This document shows positions 51,471 through 60,969 of a stretch of 64,000 nt of DNA, piece by piece. The notes beneath the pieces were generated by a model. That model was not told the origin of the DNA. It was given only the letters and a program-made list of their open reading frames with translations, and searched no databases. Each line of letters starts with the position of its first letter. Position 1 is the first letter of the stretch. The position numbers and the translations under genes were made by a program. This DNA is from Thermococcus sp. JdF3 (GTDB lineage Archaea; Methanobacteriota_B; Thermococci; Thermococcales; Thermococcaceae): assembly GCF_012027495.1 (NCBI RefSeq), contig NZ_SNUK01000001.1, positions 310,001 to 374,000 on the forward strand, read 5' to 3'.

Positions 51471-51938
51471 ATGGCAAAGCTCGCACTCATCAGGCTTAGG
51501 AGCGGGATAAGGGCGAAGGGTGAGGTCAGGGACACCCTCGCCATGCTCCGCCTCCACAGGATAAACCACCTCGTCCTCGTCGACGACAACCCGAGCTACA
51601 AGGGAATGGTTCAGAAGGTCAAGGACTACATCACCTGGGGAGAGATCGACGCCGAGACCCTGGCCAACCTCATCAGGAAGAGGGGCAGGCTCATCGGCAA
51701 CAGGCCGATAACCGACGAGTACGTTCAGGAGAAGCTCGGCATGACCATCGAGGAGTTCGCCAGGAAGGTTGTCGATGGCGAGATGAAGCTCACGGACCTC
51801 CCGAGCATCAAGCCCGTCTTCAGGCTCCACCCGCCGAGGGGCGGCCTCAAGGGCGGCAAGAAGCGCACCTTCAAAGAGGGCGGAGCGCTCGGCTACCGCG
51901 GCGAGAAGATAAACGAGCTCATTGAGAGAATGCTCTGA
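51471..51938 (+). CDS. rpl30: ribosomal protein uL30
   Basis: The 155-residue archaeal form is longer than bacterial L30. It shows [59 protein letters not shown] and the C-terminal [20 protein letters not shown]. Between S5 and L15, as expected. Confidence 0.97.
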   Translation: MAKLALIRLRSGIRAKGEVRDTLAMLRLHRINHLVLVDDNPSYKGMVQKVKDYITWGEIDAETLANLIRKRGRLIGNRPITDEYVQEKLGMTIEEFARKVVDGEMKLTDLPSIKPVFRLHPPRGGLKGGKKRTFKEGGALGYRGEKINELIERML

Positions 51939-51949
51939 GGTGGCGAGAG

Positions 51950-52396
51950 ATGATAAGGAGGAAGAAGAAGGTTAGGAAGCTCCGCGGAAGTCACACTCAC
52001 GGATGGGGCTGCAAGAAGAAGCACCGCGGCGGTGGTAGCAAGGGCGGTAAGGGAATGGCCGGAACCGGAAAGAGGAAGAACACCAAGTGGACCTGGGTCA
52101 TCAAGTACGCCCCGGACCACCTCGGAAAGCGCGGCTTCCACAGGCCCAAGGCCGTCCAGTACACCCCGAATACCATAAACCTCAGCGACATAGACGAGAA
52201 CCTCGCCCTCTTCCTTGACATGGGTGTTGCCTACGAGGAGGAAGGGAAGGTCATAGTTGACACCACTCAGCTCGGTGTTGACAAGGTTCTCGGAACCGGC
52301 AGGCTCAGCAGGCCCCTCGTTGTTAAGGCCTACTACGTTACCCCGAAGGCCGAGGAGAAGATCAAGGCCGCTGGCGGCGAGGTTCTCCTCGCCTGA
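51950..52396 (+). CDS. rpl15: ribosomal protein uL15
   Basis: The 148-residue protein has [20 protein letters not shown], the Gly-rich [19 protein letters not shown] segment and [20 protein letters not shown] near the end. It is the last ribosomal gene before SecY; 35 bases with a promoter-like element separate it from secY. Confidence 0.97.
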   Translation: MIRRKKKVRKLRGSHTHGWGCKKKHRGGGSKGGKGMAGTGKRKNTKWTWVIKYAPDHLGKRGFHRPKAVQYTPNTINLSDIDENLALFLDMGVAYEEEGKVIVDTTQLGVDKVLGTGRLSRPLVVKAYYVTPKAEEKIKAAGGEVLLA

Positions 52397-52398
52397 TT

Positions 52399-52412
52399 CC
52401 CCTTTAATTTAA
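52399..52412 (+). promoter_or_regulatory. possible internal promoter before secY
   Basis: CCCTTTAATTTAAC lies 20-33 bases upstream of the secY ATG, in one of the few AT-rich gaps in the ribosomal block. It could let secY be expressed separately. Confidence 0.4.
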
Positions 52413-52431
52413 CTTTTGGCGGGTGTTAATC

Positions 52432-53877
52432 ATGGGGTTCAGAAACGTAGTGTTCGCGATTGAGAGGTACTTCCCGGAGGTTGAGCGGCCCAAGAGGCAC
52501 GTGCCGCTTAAGGAAAAGTTCATGTGGACAGGGATCGTTCTGCTGCTGTACTTCATCCTCGCGGAGATTCCGCTCTACGGAATTCCCGCCCAGATCCAGG
52601 ACTACTTTGCCACGCTCAGATTTGTGCTCGCGGGAAGGAGCGGTTCCCTCCTGACCCTTGGTATCGGTCCAATCGTCACCGCGAGCATTATCATGCAGCT
52701 TCTCGTCGGTTCCGAGATAGTTCACCTCGATCTCTCAAATCATGAGGATAGGAGATTCTACCAGGCCGCTCAGAAGCTCTTTGCCGTGTTTATGAGCTTC
52801 TTTGAGGCGGCTATATACGTATTCGCAGGTGCGTTTGGTAAGGTTGACATGGGACTAGGGGCGTTCCAGACAGTCACGACACCCGCCGGACAGGTTTACA
52901 TAGGCCTGGGGTTAGGGATACTCATAATACTCCAGCTCGGCTTTGCCTCCGTCATGCTCATACTCCTGGACGAGCTTGTTAGCAAGTGGGGAATAGGAAG
53001 CGGTATCAGCCTGTTCATCGCGGCTGGTGTTTCCCAGACGGTCGTCACCAAGTCCCTTAACCCGTTCACTACCAGTCAGTACGTGGATCCCGTTACCGGT
53101 GGCCCCGCCATAATAGGTGCCATTCCAGCGTTCATACAGCACCTGTTCTACGGGGACCTGACCGGCGCGCTGTACAGGGGCACCCTGCCGGACATGATGG
53201 ACGTCCTTGCCACCATAGTGGTGTTCCTCGTGGTCGTCTACCTCGAGAGCATGCGCGTGGAGATACCCCTCAGCTACGGCCGCGTCACCGTCCGTGGAAG
53301 GTACCCGATAAGGTTCATGTACGTCAGCAACATACCAATCATCCTGACCTTTGCTCTCTACTCCAACATCCAGCTCTGGGCCAGGCTCCTCAACAACTAC
53401 GGCTACACCTTCCTCGGAACGTTTGATGAAAACGGCTACCCACTGACCGGCTTCGTTACCTACCTCTACCCGCCGAGGGACATCTACCACGTCATAGCCG
53501 ACCCTGGAAGGGCCCTCGTCTACGCGCTGATGACCATATTCTGGGCCATACTCTTTGGATTCCTGTGGGTCGAGCTGACGGGCCTTGACGCCAAGAGCAT
53601 CGCCAGACAGCTTCAGAGGGCGGGGCTGCAGATACCAGGGTTCAGGCGCGACCCGAGGATACTCGAGAGGGTGCTCAACAGGTACATCCCCTACGTTACC
53701 TTCTGGGGTTCGTTCACACTGGCGTTAGTCGCAGTGCTGGCGGACTTCCTGGGTGCCCTCGGTACCGGAACGGGAATCCTCCTTACGGTCGGTATCCTCT
53801 ACAGGCTCTACGAGGAGATTGCAAGGGAGCAGGCCACGGAGATGTTCCCGGCACTCAGGAAATTCTTTACGAAGTGA
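52432..53877 (+). CDS. secY: preprotein translocase subunit SecY
   Basis: The 481-residue channel subunit has ten membrane segments. The plug/TM2 region ([40 protein letters not shown]), [20 protein letters not shown] in TM5, and the cytosolic loops with [27 protein letters not shown] and [19 protein letters not shown] are typical of archaeal SecY. ATG at 52432 follows GGCGGGTG. Exported proteins in this window, such as that at 33.4 kb, would pass through it. Confidence 0.97.
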   Translation: MGFRNVVFAIERYFPEVERPKRHVPLKEKFMWTGIVLLLYFILAEIPLYGIPAQIQDYFATLRFVLAGRSGSLLTLGIGPIVTASIIMQLLVGSEIVHLDLSNHEDRRFYQAAQKLFAVFMSFFEAAIYVFAGAFGKVDMGLGAFQTVTTPAGQVYIGLGLGILIILQLGFASVMLILLDELVSKWGIGSGISLFIAAGVSQTVVTKSLNPFTTSQYVDPVTGGPAIIGAIPAFIQHLFYGDLTGALYRGTLPDMMDVLATIVVFLVVVYLESMRVEIPLSYGRVTVRGRYPIRFMYVSNIPIILTFALYSNIQLWARLLNNYGYTFLGTFDENGYPLTGFVTYLYPPRDIYHVIADPGRALVYALMTIFWAILFGFLWVELTGLDAKSIARQLQRAGLQIPGFRRDPRILERVLNRYIPYVTFWGSFTLALVAVLADFLGALGTGTGILLTVGILYRLYEEIAREQATEMFPALRKFFTK

Positions 53878-53953
53878 GCCCTTTCTTTTCTTTCACAAAA
53901 CCTTTTAAACTCGGTCCTGTTACTTTCTCCAGAAACCTTCCTGGGTGAGCGTG

Positions 53954-54544
53954 ATGCCGTTTGTGGTCATGATAACAGGAATTCCAGGGGTGGGGAAGAG
54001 CACCATAACCAAACTCGCACTCAAGAAGTCCCGGGCCAAGTTCAGGCTCGTCAACTTCGGAGACCTGATGTTCGACGAGGCCGTCGGGGCGGGACTGGTG
54101 AGGCACAGGGATGAGATGAGGAAGCTCGACCCGAACGTTCAGAAGGAGCTTCAGATGAAGGCCGCGAGAAGGATAGTCGAGATGTCCCAGCGCGAGCCGG
54201 TCCTGATTGACACCCATGCGACGATAAGGACGCCCGTGGGCTACCTCCTCGGTTTTCCCAGGGAGGTTATTGAGGTCATAAACCCAAACTTCATCGTCAT
54301 AATCGAGGCGGCACCGAGCGAGATACTCGGAAGGCGCCTGCGCGACCTGAAGCGCGACCGTGACGTGGAGACAGAGGAGCAGATACAGAGGCACCAGGAC
54401 CTGAACCGCGCCGCCGCGGTCAGCTACGCTATGCACTCCAACGCGCTCATAAAGATAATCGAGAATCATGAGGATAAGGGCCTTCGGGAGGCCGTTCACG
54501 AGCTTGTTGAAGTACTGGATCTGGCGGTGGGAGAGTATGATTGA
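53954..54544 (+). CDS. adkA: archaeal adenylate kinase
   Basis: The 196-residue archaeal AdkA type balances ATP, ADP and AMP and has also been linked to ribosome assembly. P-loop: [20 protein letters not shown]. Further motifs are [39 protein letters not shown] and [17 protein letters not shown]. It lacks the bacterial zinc/LID domain. ATG at 53954 follows GGTGAGCGTG. Its last bases overlap the next gene by 8. Confidence 0.95.
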   Translation: MPFVVMITGIPGVGKSTITKLALKKSRAKFRLVNFGDLMFDEAVGAGLVRHRDEMRKLDPNVQKELQMKAARRIVEMSQREPVLIDTHATIRTPVGYLLGFPREVIEVINPNFIVIIEAAPSEILGRRLRDLKRDRDVETEEQIQRHQDLNRAAAVSYAMHSNALIKIIENHEDKGLREAVHELVEVLDLAVGEYD

Positions 54545-55064
54545 GGAGATATACACGTTCCTTGACAGCATCTTTGGGCCGATGATACAGGCCTACAACC
54601 CCATAGTGGTGGTTACGGTATCGGGAATCATACTGGGTTCCTTCTTCACCCTGCTGAACTATCTCCTAGTTGACCAGGAGAAGGTCAAGAGGCTTCAGAA
54701 GAAGAGCAAAGAGTTCCAGAAGAAGTACAAGGAAGCCCAGGCCGCGAAGGATGAGAAGAAGCTCAAAAAGCTTCAGCAGGAGCAGATGGAGCTCATGAAG
54801 CTCCAGAGCGAGGTCATGAAGGACACCATGCTCAAGGTCACCCTGCTTACGATGCCGATATTCTGGATATTCTTCGGCTGGCTCAGGAGATGGTACGTTG
54901 AGGTCGGTATCGTGAAGTCCCCCTTCGACTTTTTCCTCTTCGACTGGTTCCACGGCCTCTACCACTCCGCGCTCCCAGCGAGCGAGCTAGGCTACGTCGG
55001 CTGGTACGTTCTGACGTCAATGATAACCGGCTACGTCCTCAGGAAGCTCCTCGATATGGGTTAA
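54537..55064 (+). CDS. DUF106/EMC3-like membrane insertase protein
   Basis: The 175-residue protein has three membrane helices (about 22-44, 95-112, 147-170) and a long charged coiled coil (about 50-90, [20 protein letters not shown]). This is the layout of archaeal DUF106 proteins, related to Get1, EMC3, TMCO1 and YidC, which insert membrane proteins. Placement beside secY and ribosomal genes supports co-translational insertion. ATG at 54537 is inside the end of adkA and follows GGGAGAGT. Confidence 0.92.
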   Translation: MIEEIYTFLDSIFGPMIQAYNPIVVVTVSGIILGSFFTLLNYLLVDQEKVKRLQKKSKEFQKKYKEAQAAKDEKKLKKLQQEQMELMKLQSEVMKDTMLKVTLLTMPIFWIFFGWLRRWYVEVGIVKSPFDFFLFDWFHGLYHSALPASELGYVGWYVLTSMITGYVLRKLLDMG

Positions 55065-55106
55065 ATTTAAAAACGATTCCCTGAAAGGAAAGGCGAGGTG
55101 AGAAGA

Positions 55107-55379
55107 ATGAAGCCGATGTACAGGTCAAGGTCATGGAGAAGGAAGTACGTCAGGACCCCTGGCGGAAGAACCGTCGTCCACTTTGAGAGGAGAAAGCCCA
55201 AGGTTGCCCACTGCGCCATGTGCGGCAGGCCGCTCAACGGTTTCCCGCGCGGCAGGCCCAGCGAACTCCGGAAGCTCCCGAAGACAGCCAAGAGGCCGGA
55301 GAGGCCCTACGCTAACCTCTGCCCGAGCTGCATGAGGAAGGTCATGAAGGCCCAGGTCAGGGCGGGCGTTGCCCTCTGA
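55107..55379 (+). CDS. rpl34e: ribosomal protein eL34
   Basis: The 90-residue zinc protein has [20 protein letters not shown], zinc cysteines [10 protein letters not shown] and [11 protein letters not shown] at 55107 follows GGCGAGGTGAGAAG; a promoter-like TTAAATTTAAAAACG at 55060-55075 lies between the DUF106 gene and this one. Confidence 0.96.
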   Translation: MKPMYRSRSWRRKYVRTPGGRTVVHFERRKPKVAHCAMCGRPLNGFPRGRPSELRKLPKTAKRPERPYANLCPSCMRKVMKAQVRAGVAL

Positions 55380-55398
55380 TTTCGGATGAGGTGCTAAT

Positions 55399-55980
55399 AT
55401 GCCCAAGGGCTGCCTCGTTATAACCGTCAGCGGCCTGGCAGGCTCGGGAACGACCACCCTCTGCCGCAATCTCGCCAGGCACTACGGGTTCAAACATATC
55501 TACGCCGGGCTCATCTTCCGGCAGATGGCGAAGGAGATGGGCATGACTCTGAAGGAGTTCCAGGAGTACGCCGAGCTTCACCCCGAGATCGACCGCGAGG
55601 TTGACAGGAGGCAGGTGGAGGCAGCCAGGGAGTGCAACGTCGTTATTGAGGGCCGCCTCGCCGGCTGGATGGTCAAGGATGCGGACCTCAAGATATGGCT
55701 CGACGCCCCCATGATGGAGCGTGCAAGGCGCGTTGCCCGCCGTGAGGGAGTCTCCGTCGAGGAGGCCTTTGTGGGAATTGCCGAGCGCGAGAAGGGCAAC
55801 AGGAAAAGGTATTTAAACCTCTATGGAATTGACATCGACGACAAGTCGATTTATGACTTGATTATTAACACTGCCCATTGGAATCCCGATGGCGTCTTCG
55901 CGATTGTGAAGGCCGCCATCGACCACCTATACCCCGACGGTGACGCGGGGTCGGGTGCAAACCCGGGCAACAAAAGATGA
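55399..55980 (+). CDS. cmk: cytidylate kinase, archaeal type
   Basis: The 193-residue P-loop kinase phosphorylates CMP and dCMP. It has VITVSGLAGSGTTTLCRNLA, the substrate-binding YAGLIFRQMAKEMGM, VIEGRLAGWMVKDADLKIWL and RRVARREGVSVEEAF. The position between L34e and L14e is conserved in Thermococcales. The coding end (after residue about 180) is Gly/Asp rich and probably disordered. Confidence 0.95.
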   Translation: MPKGCLVITVSGLAGSGTTTLCRNLARHYGFKHIYAGLIFRQMAKEMGMTLKEFQEYAELHPEIDREVDRRQVEAARECNVVIEGRLAGWMVKDADLKIWLDAPMMERARRVARREGVSVEEAFVGIAEREKGNRKRYLNLYGIDIDDKSIYDLIINTAHWNPDGVFAIVKAAIDHLYPDGDAGSGANPGNKR

Positions 55981-55993
55981 GGAGGTGGGATGA

Positions 55994-56245
55994 ATGCCAG
56001 CTATGGAAGTCGGAAGGCTTGCCGTTATAATCGCCGGAAGGAGGGCCGGAGAGAAGGTCGTCGTCGTTGACGTCATCGACAGGAACTTCGTCCTCGTTAC
56101 CGGCGCCGGCCTCAACAAGGTCAAGCGCAGGAGGATGAACGTCAAGCACCTCGAGCCCCTTCCGGAGAAGGTCAGCATCGAGCGCGGCGCCGACGACGAG
56201 GCCGTCAAGGCCGCCCTTGAGAGCGCTGGAATAAGCCTTGAGTGA
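55994..56245 (+). CDS. rpl14e: ribosomal protein eL14
   Basis: The 83-residue KOW-type protein starts [20 protein letters not shown] and has [20 protein letters not shown] and [18 protein letters not shown]. It is the last ribosomal gene before the short-chain dehydrogenase. GGAGGTGGG precedes the ATG. Confidence 0.96.
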   Translation: MPAMEVGRLAVIIAGRRAGEKVVVVDVIDRNFVLVTGAGLNKVKRRRMNVKHLEPLPEKVSIERGADDEAVKAALESAGISLE

Positions 56246-56281
56246 ATTGCAGGAGGCCTTCTGGCCTCTTCTTACTTCCTA

Positions 56282-56293
56282 ACGCTTTTAAAT
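56282..56293 (+). promoter_or_regulatory. promoter of the short-chain dehydrogenase gene
   Basis: ACGCTTTTAAATTAAG is about 30-40 bases upstream of the ATG at 56324. It gives this inserted gene its own transcription. Confidence 0.6.
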
Positions 56294-56323
56294 TAAGTTT
56301 CCGAGATCCTTCTGGTGGGTTTC

Positions 56324-57034
56324 ATGAAAACCGCACTGGTGACGGGTGCAACTGGTGGCATAGGGAAGCTTCTCGTTGAGGGGCTCGTCGGGAGGGGCTA
56401 TAGGGTTGTCGGTGTGGCCAGGAACGAAGAAAAACTTCGTGAACTTCAGGAAAGACTGCAGGCTTTTGAATACATAGTTGCCGACCTGACTGCGGAGGAC
56501 TTTCCCGGCACGATTTTGAAGGGGCTCGAGAGGCTCGGTGTGCAAAAGGTTGACCTTCTCATAAACAACGCGGGCCTTGCGGTAAGGAAGCCCCTTCTTG
56601 AGCACTCTGGGGCGGAGCTGGAGAATCTATTCCGGGTAAATACCCTTGCACCTGTGGAGCTTACAATGGCAGTCCTTCCCATGCTTCGGAAGGGTTCAGG
56701 GGTGGTGTTCATAATCAGCGGCGTGGCCTTCGTCAATGTGCCTGAGATTCCCTCCTACTGCGCCGCCAAGGGTGCACTCCACTACCTGGCAGTAAACCTT
56801 GAAAAGGAGCTCAAAGTGAGGGGAATTCACGTCATGAGGGTGTACCCCAAGCAGGTCAAAACCGGATTCTGGAACGGAAATGTTCCGAAGGGTTCGATAG
56901 AGCCGGAAAGGGTTGCAAGAGCGGTATTGAAGGGGCTTGAAAAGGGCAAGCGGGAGGTTTTCGTACCTGGCTATCTAAAACTCGTCAAGTACCTCCCGAA
57001 CTGGCCGGTCTTTACCTATCGGTTTAAATATTAA
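56324..57034 (+). CDS. short-chain dehydrogenase/reductase
   Basis: The 236-residue classical SDR has the nucleotide-binding TGATGGIGKLLVEGL, an Arg after strand 2 (VARNEEKL, pointing to NADP), LLINNAGLAVRKP and the catalytic FIISGVAF...SYCAAKGAL with Tyr and Lys in YxxxK. The usual catalytic Ser is provided by IISG. Substrate is unknown. It interrupts the otherwise ribosomal block between L14e and Cbf5 and has its own promoter, so it looks like an insertion. Confidence 0.9.
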   Translation: MKTALVTGATGGIGKLLVEGLVGRGYRVVGVARNEEKLRELQERLQAFEYIVADLTAEDFPGTILKGLERLGVQKVDLLINNAGLAVRKPLLEHSGAELENLFRVNTLAPVELTMAVLPMLRKGSGVVFIISGVAFVNVPEIPSYCAAKGALHYLAVNLEKELKVRGIHVMRVYPKQVKTGFWNGNVPKGSIEPERVARAVLKGLEKGKREVFVPGYLKLVKYLPNWPVFTYRFKY

Positions 57035-57094
57035 GCTCAGGTTTATAAGGCCGTATCCCGAACTTAGGGCGATAACGCTCATCGGGTGATGCTC

Positions 57095-58099
57095 ATGGCG
57101 AGGGACGAAGTGAGGAGGATCCTTCCCGCTGACATAAAGCGAGAGGTTTTGGTTAGGGACGAGAAGGCGGAGACGAATCCAAAGTGGGGCTTCCCGCCGG
57201 AGAAAAGGCCCCTGGAGATGCACATACAGTTCGGGATAATAAACCTCGACAAGCCCCCCGGGCCGACGAGCCATGAGGTTGTTGCCTGGATCAAGAGGCT
57301 CTTCGACCTGAACAAGGCCGGCCACGGTGGAACACTCGACCCCAAGGTCAGCGGTGTTCTTCCCGTCGCCCTTGAAAGGGCCACGAGGGTGGTTCAGGCT
57401 CTCCTGCCCGCCGGAAAGGAGTATGTGGCTCTGATGCACCTTCACGGCGACGTCCCTGAGAACAAAATCCGCGCCGTGATGAGGGAGTTTGAGGGAGAGA
57501 TAATCCAGAGGCCGCCCCTGAGGAGCGCGGTCAAGAGAAGGCTGAGGACGAGAAAGGTCTACTACATCGAGATACTCGAGATAGATGGCAGGGACGTGCT
57601 CTTCCGCGTTGGAGTTGAGGCCGGAACCTACATAAGGTCGCTTATCCACCACATTGGCCTTGCCCTCGGGGTTGGAGCGCACATGGCCGAGCTGAGGAGA
57701 ACCAGAAGTGGACCCTTCAAGGAGGACGAGACGCTGGTGACCCTTCACGACCTCATCGACTACTATCACTTCTGGAAGGACGACGGCATCGAGGAGTACT
57801 TCAGGAAGGCCATCCAGCCCATGGAGAAGGCGGTGGAGCACCTTCCCAAGGTATGGATAAGGGATTCTGCCGTTGCCGCCGTAACCTACGGCGCAGATTT
57901 GGCAGTTCCGGGAATAGTGAAGCTCAACAAGGGCATCAAAAGGGGCGACCTCGTTGCTGTCATGACCCTTAAAGACGAACTCGTGGCTTTGGGCAAGGCC
58001 ACCATGACGAGCGGCGAGATGCTCCAGAGAAGCAAGGGAATAGCGGTAGACGTGGACAAGGTCTTCATGCCGAGGGACTGGTATCCCAAACTCTGGTGA
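57095..58099 (+). CDS. cbf5: tRNA/rRNA pseudouridine synthase Cbf5
   Basis: The 334-residue catalytic subunit of H/ACA RNPs also makes Psi55 in tRNA. TruB-like motifs: GIINLDKPPGPTSHEVVAWI, GHGGTLDPKVSGVLPVAL (catalytic Asp), VEAGTYIRSLIHHIG. The C-terminal PUA domain is seen in VPGIVKLNKGIKRGDLVAVM and LVALGKATMTSGEM. ATG at 57095 follows GGGTGATG. Confidence 0.97.
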   Translation: MARDEVRRILPADIKREVLVRDEKAETNPKWGFPPEKRPLEMHIQFGIINLDKPPGPTSHEVVAWIKRLFDLNKAGHGGTLDPKVSGVLPVALERATRVVQALLPAGKEYVALMHLHGDVPENKIRAVMREFEGEIIQRPPLRSAVKRRLRTRKVYYIEILEIDGRDVLFRVGVEAGTYIRSLIHHIGLALGVGAHMAELRRTRSGPFKEDETLVTLHDLIDYYHFWKDDGIEEYFRKAIQPMEKAVEHLPKVWIRDSAVAAVTYGADLAVPGIVKLNKGIKRGDLVAVMTLKDELVALGKATMTSGEMLQRSKGIAVDVDKVFMPRDWYPKLW

Positions 58100-58164
58100 G
58101 GGATTTGTCTCGACTCTCACTGCTTTTTGATGCCTTTTCTTCCCCGGTTGAGCCTCGAGGGGTA

Positions 58165-58800
58165 ATGCTCCTCGTAAGGTTTGTCCTCCTCTGGTTCTGG
58201 CTCGATGTTCTGCTCTTTCTGCTCCTCGGTGTTCTTGAGTACTCCATCAGAAACGTTCTCAGTTCGGTGATACTCCTCCTCGTGTGGTTCGCGGCGGTAA
58301 CTGTACCTAAGATTTTTGGAAAATCGAACTGGTTTGAAGACAATCCCGGTGCTGCGTATCTTTTTGCCGTTTTTCTGATGGCGCTGTTTGAGGAAACGCT
58401 GGTGACCATGAACGGCGGCGGGCTGGGAGGAAAGGCGACGAGCTTGGCGCACGACCTGACGATGGCCGTTCCGGTTTTCATAGGGATTGGAACGGGGCTT
58501 TACCTGGCCCATCGTATATTACCGATGTCGCGCGGTGAGTTCTTTCTCTTTGGAGCACTCTTTGGGTTCTTCATTGAGACAGTTTTGAACGGTGCCTGGA
58601 GCGGCTTGGTGCTGCTCGGCGGGGGTGCGATGGGTCTCTACGGCATAATACTATCGGCCCACACCCCGGAGATTGAGAATCCGGCACCGCTGGGGATTAA
58701 GAAGGTTCTAATCGTTATGTCACTCGGAACAGTGTTCATGCTCGCCGGGGCCGTTGCGGGGAACACCCTCTGGCGCTTGGCCGGGGGTTCACCTTTATAA
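58165..58800 (+). CDS. integral membrane protein of unknown function
   Basis: The 211-residue protein has six or seven hydrophobic helices (LLVRFVLLWFWLDVLLFLLL, VILLLVWFAAVTVPKIF, FLFGALFGFFIETVLNG and others). A conserved-looking loop is EETLVTMNGGGLGGKATSL. I do not recognise the family. The start is uncertain: GTG at 58096 overlaps the Cbf5 stop (GTGA), while ATG at 58165 is preceded by GAGGGG. Its 3' end contains the promoter of the following methyltransferase. Confidence 0.65.
   Translation: MLLVRFVLLWFWLDVLLFLLLGVLEYSIRNVLSSVILLLVWFAAVTVPKIFGKSNWFEDNPGAAYLFAVFLMALFEETLVTMNGGGLGGKATSLAHDLTMAVPVFIGIGTGLYLAHRILPMSRGEFFLFGALFGFFIETVLNGAWSGLVLLGGGAMGLYGIILSAHTPEIENPAPLGIKKVLIVMSLGTVFMLAGAVAGNTLWRLAGGSPL
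58787..58799 (+). promoter_or_regulatory. promoter of the RsmC-like methyltransferase gene
   Basis: CACCTTTATAAACCC, partly inside the preceding gene, is about 25-30 bases before the ATG at 58823. The mRNA is probably leaderless. Confidence 0.6.
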
Positions 58801-58822
58801 ACCCATCAACGAACCACCGCAC

Positions 58823-59410
58823 ATGAGCCACTACTACTCTGAAGAGCCCAACGTTCCGCTGAGGACGAAAACCGTAGAGGTCTGCATTAGAGGGGGCTGC
58901 TTTAAATTCATAACGGCCAGTGGTGTGTTCTCCTTCGGGAAGCTAGACCGCGGCACTGAACTGCTCGTGGAGAGCATGATACTCGATGAGGGTTGGCGCA
59001 TCCTCGATTTGGGCTGCGGCTACGGGGCGATTGGGATAGTGGCTTCTCGCTTCGTTGAATACGTGGTGATGACCGACGTGAACAGAAGGGCCGTAAGCAT
59101 GGCGAGGAAAAACTTAAAAATCAACGGCGTTAGAAACGCCGAGGTGAGGTGGGGAAGCCTCTACGAGCCCGTCAGGGGCGAAAGGTTCAACGCGATCATC
59201 ACTAATCCCCCGGTGCACGCGGGGAAGGAAGTGCTGAGGGAAATAGTTATAAACGCTCCCCGGCATCTCAACGATGGAGGCCTCCTGCAGCTGGTGATTA
59301 AGACGAAGCAGGGGGCAAAGTATATTAAGGCTCTAATGGATGACCACTTCACCGAAGTGAGAGAGCTGGTTAAGGGGAGCGGCTACCGCGTGTATGCCGG
59401 GATCGCCTAG
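58823..59410 (+). CDS. RsmC-like class I methyltransferase
   Basis: The 195-residue protein has N-terminal YYSEEPNVPLRTKTVEV and FITASGVFSFGKLDRGTELL, then the SAM motif ILDLGCGYGAIGIVASRF, TDVNRRAVSMARKNLKING and the catalytic NPPVHAGKEVL. This is the RsmC/RlmG pattern of rRNA guanine-N2 methylation; the archaeal target is not known. The final 15 bases, including the stop TAG, are also the start of tRNA-Ser. GC use is typical. Confidence 0.87.
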   Translation: MSHYYSEEPNVPLRTKTVEVCIRGGCFKFITASGVFSFGKLDRGTELLVESMILDEGWRILDLGCGYGAIGIVASRFVEYVVMTDVNRRAVSMARKNLKINGVRNAEVRWGSLYEPVRGERFNAIITNPPVHAGKEVLREIVINAPRHLNDGGLLQLVIKTKQGAKYIKALMDDHFTEVRELVKGSGYRVYAGIA

Positions 59411-59482
59411 CCTGGGATGGCGCGGGCCTTGAGAGCCCGTGTCCGTATGGACACCGGGGTTCAAATCCCCGTCCCGGCGCCA
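59396..59482 (+). tRNA. tRNA-Ser (anticodon TGA)
   Basis: The 87-base gene folds as a class II tRNA. The acceptor GCCGGGA pairs with TCCCGGC, followed by G and encoded CCA. The anticodon stem is CGGGC/GCCCG with loop CTTGAGA, so the anticodon is TGA. The long variable arm is TGTCCGTATGGACA and the T arm is CCGGGGTTCAAATCCCCG. The 5' end lies inside the coding end of the methyltransferase gene. S13 follows after 39 bases. Confidence 0.96.
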
Positions 59483-59521
59483 AAATCCTCTCTGAAGGAT
59501 TGAGATGGAGGTGTATTCGTA

Positions 59522-59971
59522 ATGACGGACAACTTCAGACACATAGTCCGTGTAGCGGGAGTTGATTTGAACGGAAATAAGCAGCTGAGATGGGCCCTTA
59601 CGGGCATCAGGGGTATCGGCATAAACTTCGCCACTATGGTGCTCAGGGTTGCAGGGATCGACCCGTACATGAAGACCGGTTACCTGACCGACGAGCAGGT
59701 CAAGAAGATTGAGAAGGTGCTCGAGGACCCGATCGCCCACGGTATCCCCGCCTGGGCCGTTAACAGGCAGAAGGACTACGAGACCGGCAAGGACATGCAC
59801 CTCATCACCGCCAAGCTCGTCATGGCCTGGCGTGAGGACGTCAACAGGCTCAGGAGAATCAGGGCTTACCGCGGCATAAGGCACGAGCTTGGACTGCCGC
59901 TCCGCGGCCAGAGGACCAGGTCGAACTTCAGGCACGGCAGCACCCTCGGTGTGAGCAGAAGGAAGAAGTGA
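59522..59971 (+). CDS. rps13: ribosomal protein uS13
   Basis: The 149-residue small-subunit head protein has [40 protein letters not shown] and [20 protein letters not shown], ending in [18 protein letters not shown]. First gene of the alpha-type part of the cluster. GGAGGTG precedes the ATG. Confidence 0.97.
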   Translation: MTDNFRHIVRVAGVDLNGNKQLRWALTGIRGIGINFATMVLRVAGIDPYMKTGYLTDEQVKKIEKVLEDPIAHGIPAWAVNRQKDYETGKDMHLITAKLVMAWREDVNRLRRIRAYRGIRHELGLPLRGQRTRSNFRHGSTLGVSRRKK

Positions 59972-59981
59972 GGTGATGTAG

Positions 59982-60524
59982 ATGGGAGACCCCAAGAGGC
60001 AGAGGAAGAGGTACGAGACTCCCTCTCACCCCTGGATTAAGGAGAGGCTCGACCGCGAGAGAGTCCTCATGAAGAAGTACGCCCTCAAGAACAAGAAGGA
60101 GCTCTGGAGGCACGAGACCCAGCTCAAGGAGTTCAGGCGTAGGGCCAGGCGCCTCCTTGCCGCCCGCGGCAGGCAGGCCGAGGTTGAGAGGACCCAGCTC
60201 CTCCAGAGGCTCAACAGGCTTGGCCTCCTTCCGGCCGATGCTGCCCTTGATGACGTTCTCTCCCTGACGGTTGAGGACGTCCTTGACAGGCGCCTTCAGA
60301 CTCTCGTCTACAAGAAGGGCCTCGCCAGGACCATTGGACAGGCCAGGCAGCTCATAGTTCACGGCCACATCGAGATAAACGGCCAGATAATACGCTCTCC
60401 TGGCTACCTCGTCCTCAGGGAGGAGGAAGACACAATCACCTATTCAAAGACCTCTCCTTTCGCTAAGGAGAGCCACCCCGAGAGGATGGTTATTGAACAG
60501 GCTAAGCAGGGTGAGGCCTCATGA
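59982..60524 (+). CDS. rps4: ribosomal protein uS4
   Basis: The 180-residue archaeal S4 starts [20 protein letters not shown] and has [20 protein letters not shown] and the S4 RNA-binding domain ([40 protein letters not shown]). The stop overlaps S11 by 4 bases. Confidence 0.97.
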   Translation: MGDPKRQRKRYETPSHPWIKERLDRERVLMKKYALKNKKELWRHETQLKEFRRRARRLLAARGRQAEVERTQLLQRLNRLGLLPADAALDDVLSLTVEDVLDRRLQTLVYKKGLARTIGQARQLIVHGHIEINGQIIRSPGYLVLREEEDTITYSKTSPFAKESHPERMVIEQAKQGEAS

Positions 60525-60940
60525 GCGAGCAGACCCAGCAGGTTAACCTCAAGAAGAAGGAGAAGTGGGGCGTTGCCCACATCTACTCCTCCTACAACAA
60601 CACCATCATCCACATCACCGACCTCACCGGGGCCGAGACCGTCAGCAGGTGGAGCGGCGGTATGGTCGTCAAGGCTGACAGGGACGAGCCCTCCCCGTAC
60701 GCGGCTATGATCGCCGCCAGGAGGGCCGCCGAGGAGGCCATGGAGAAGGGCTTCACCGGAGTCCACATCAAGGTCCGCGCCCCCGGTGGAAGCAGGAGCA
60801 AGAGCCCGGGACCGGGTGCTCAGGCCGCCATCCGTGCCCTCTCCAGGGCCGGCCTCAGGATCGGAAGGGTTGAGGACGCCACCCCGATTCCGCACGACGG
60901 CACCAGGCCGAAGGGCGGAAGAAGGGGCAGGCGCGTCTGA
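60521..60940 (+). CDS. rps11: ribosomal protein uS11
   Basis: The 139-residue platform protein has [60 protein letters not shown] and [24 protein letters not shown] overlap with S4. Confidence 0.98.
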   Translation: MSEQTQQVNLKKKEKWGVAHIYSSYNNTIIHITDLTGAETVSRWSGGMVVKADRDEPSPYAAMIAARRAAEEAMEKGFTGVHIKVRAPGGSRSKSPGPGAQAAIRALSRAGLRIGRVEDATPIPHDGTRPKGGRRGRRV

Positions 60941-60969
60941 TTCCCACAACTTCTTTTTTGGTGATGCCG

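Noticed and set aside
55800-55820. TATTTAAACC inside cmk as a promoter for rpl14e
   Set aside because: It lies about 180 bases upstream of the rpl14e ATG within coding sequence and AT-rich codons explain it; no independent support.
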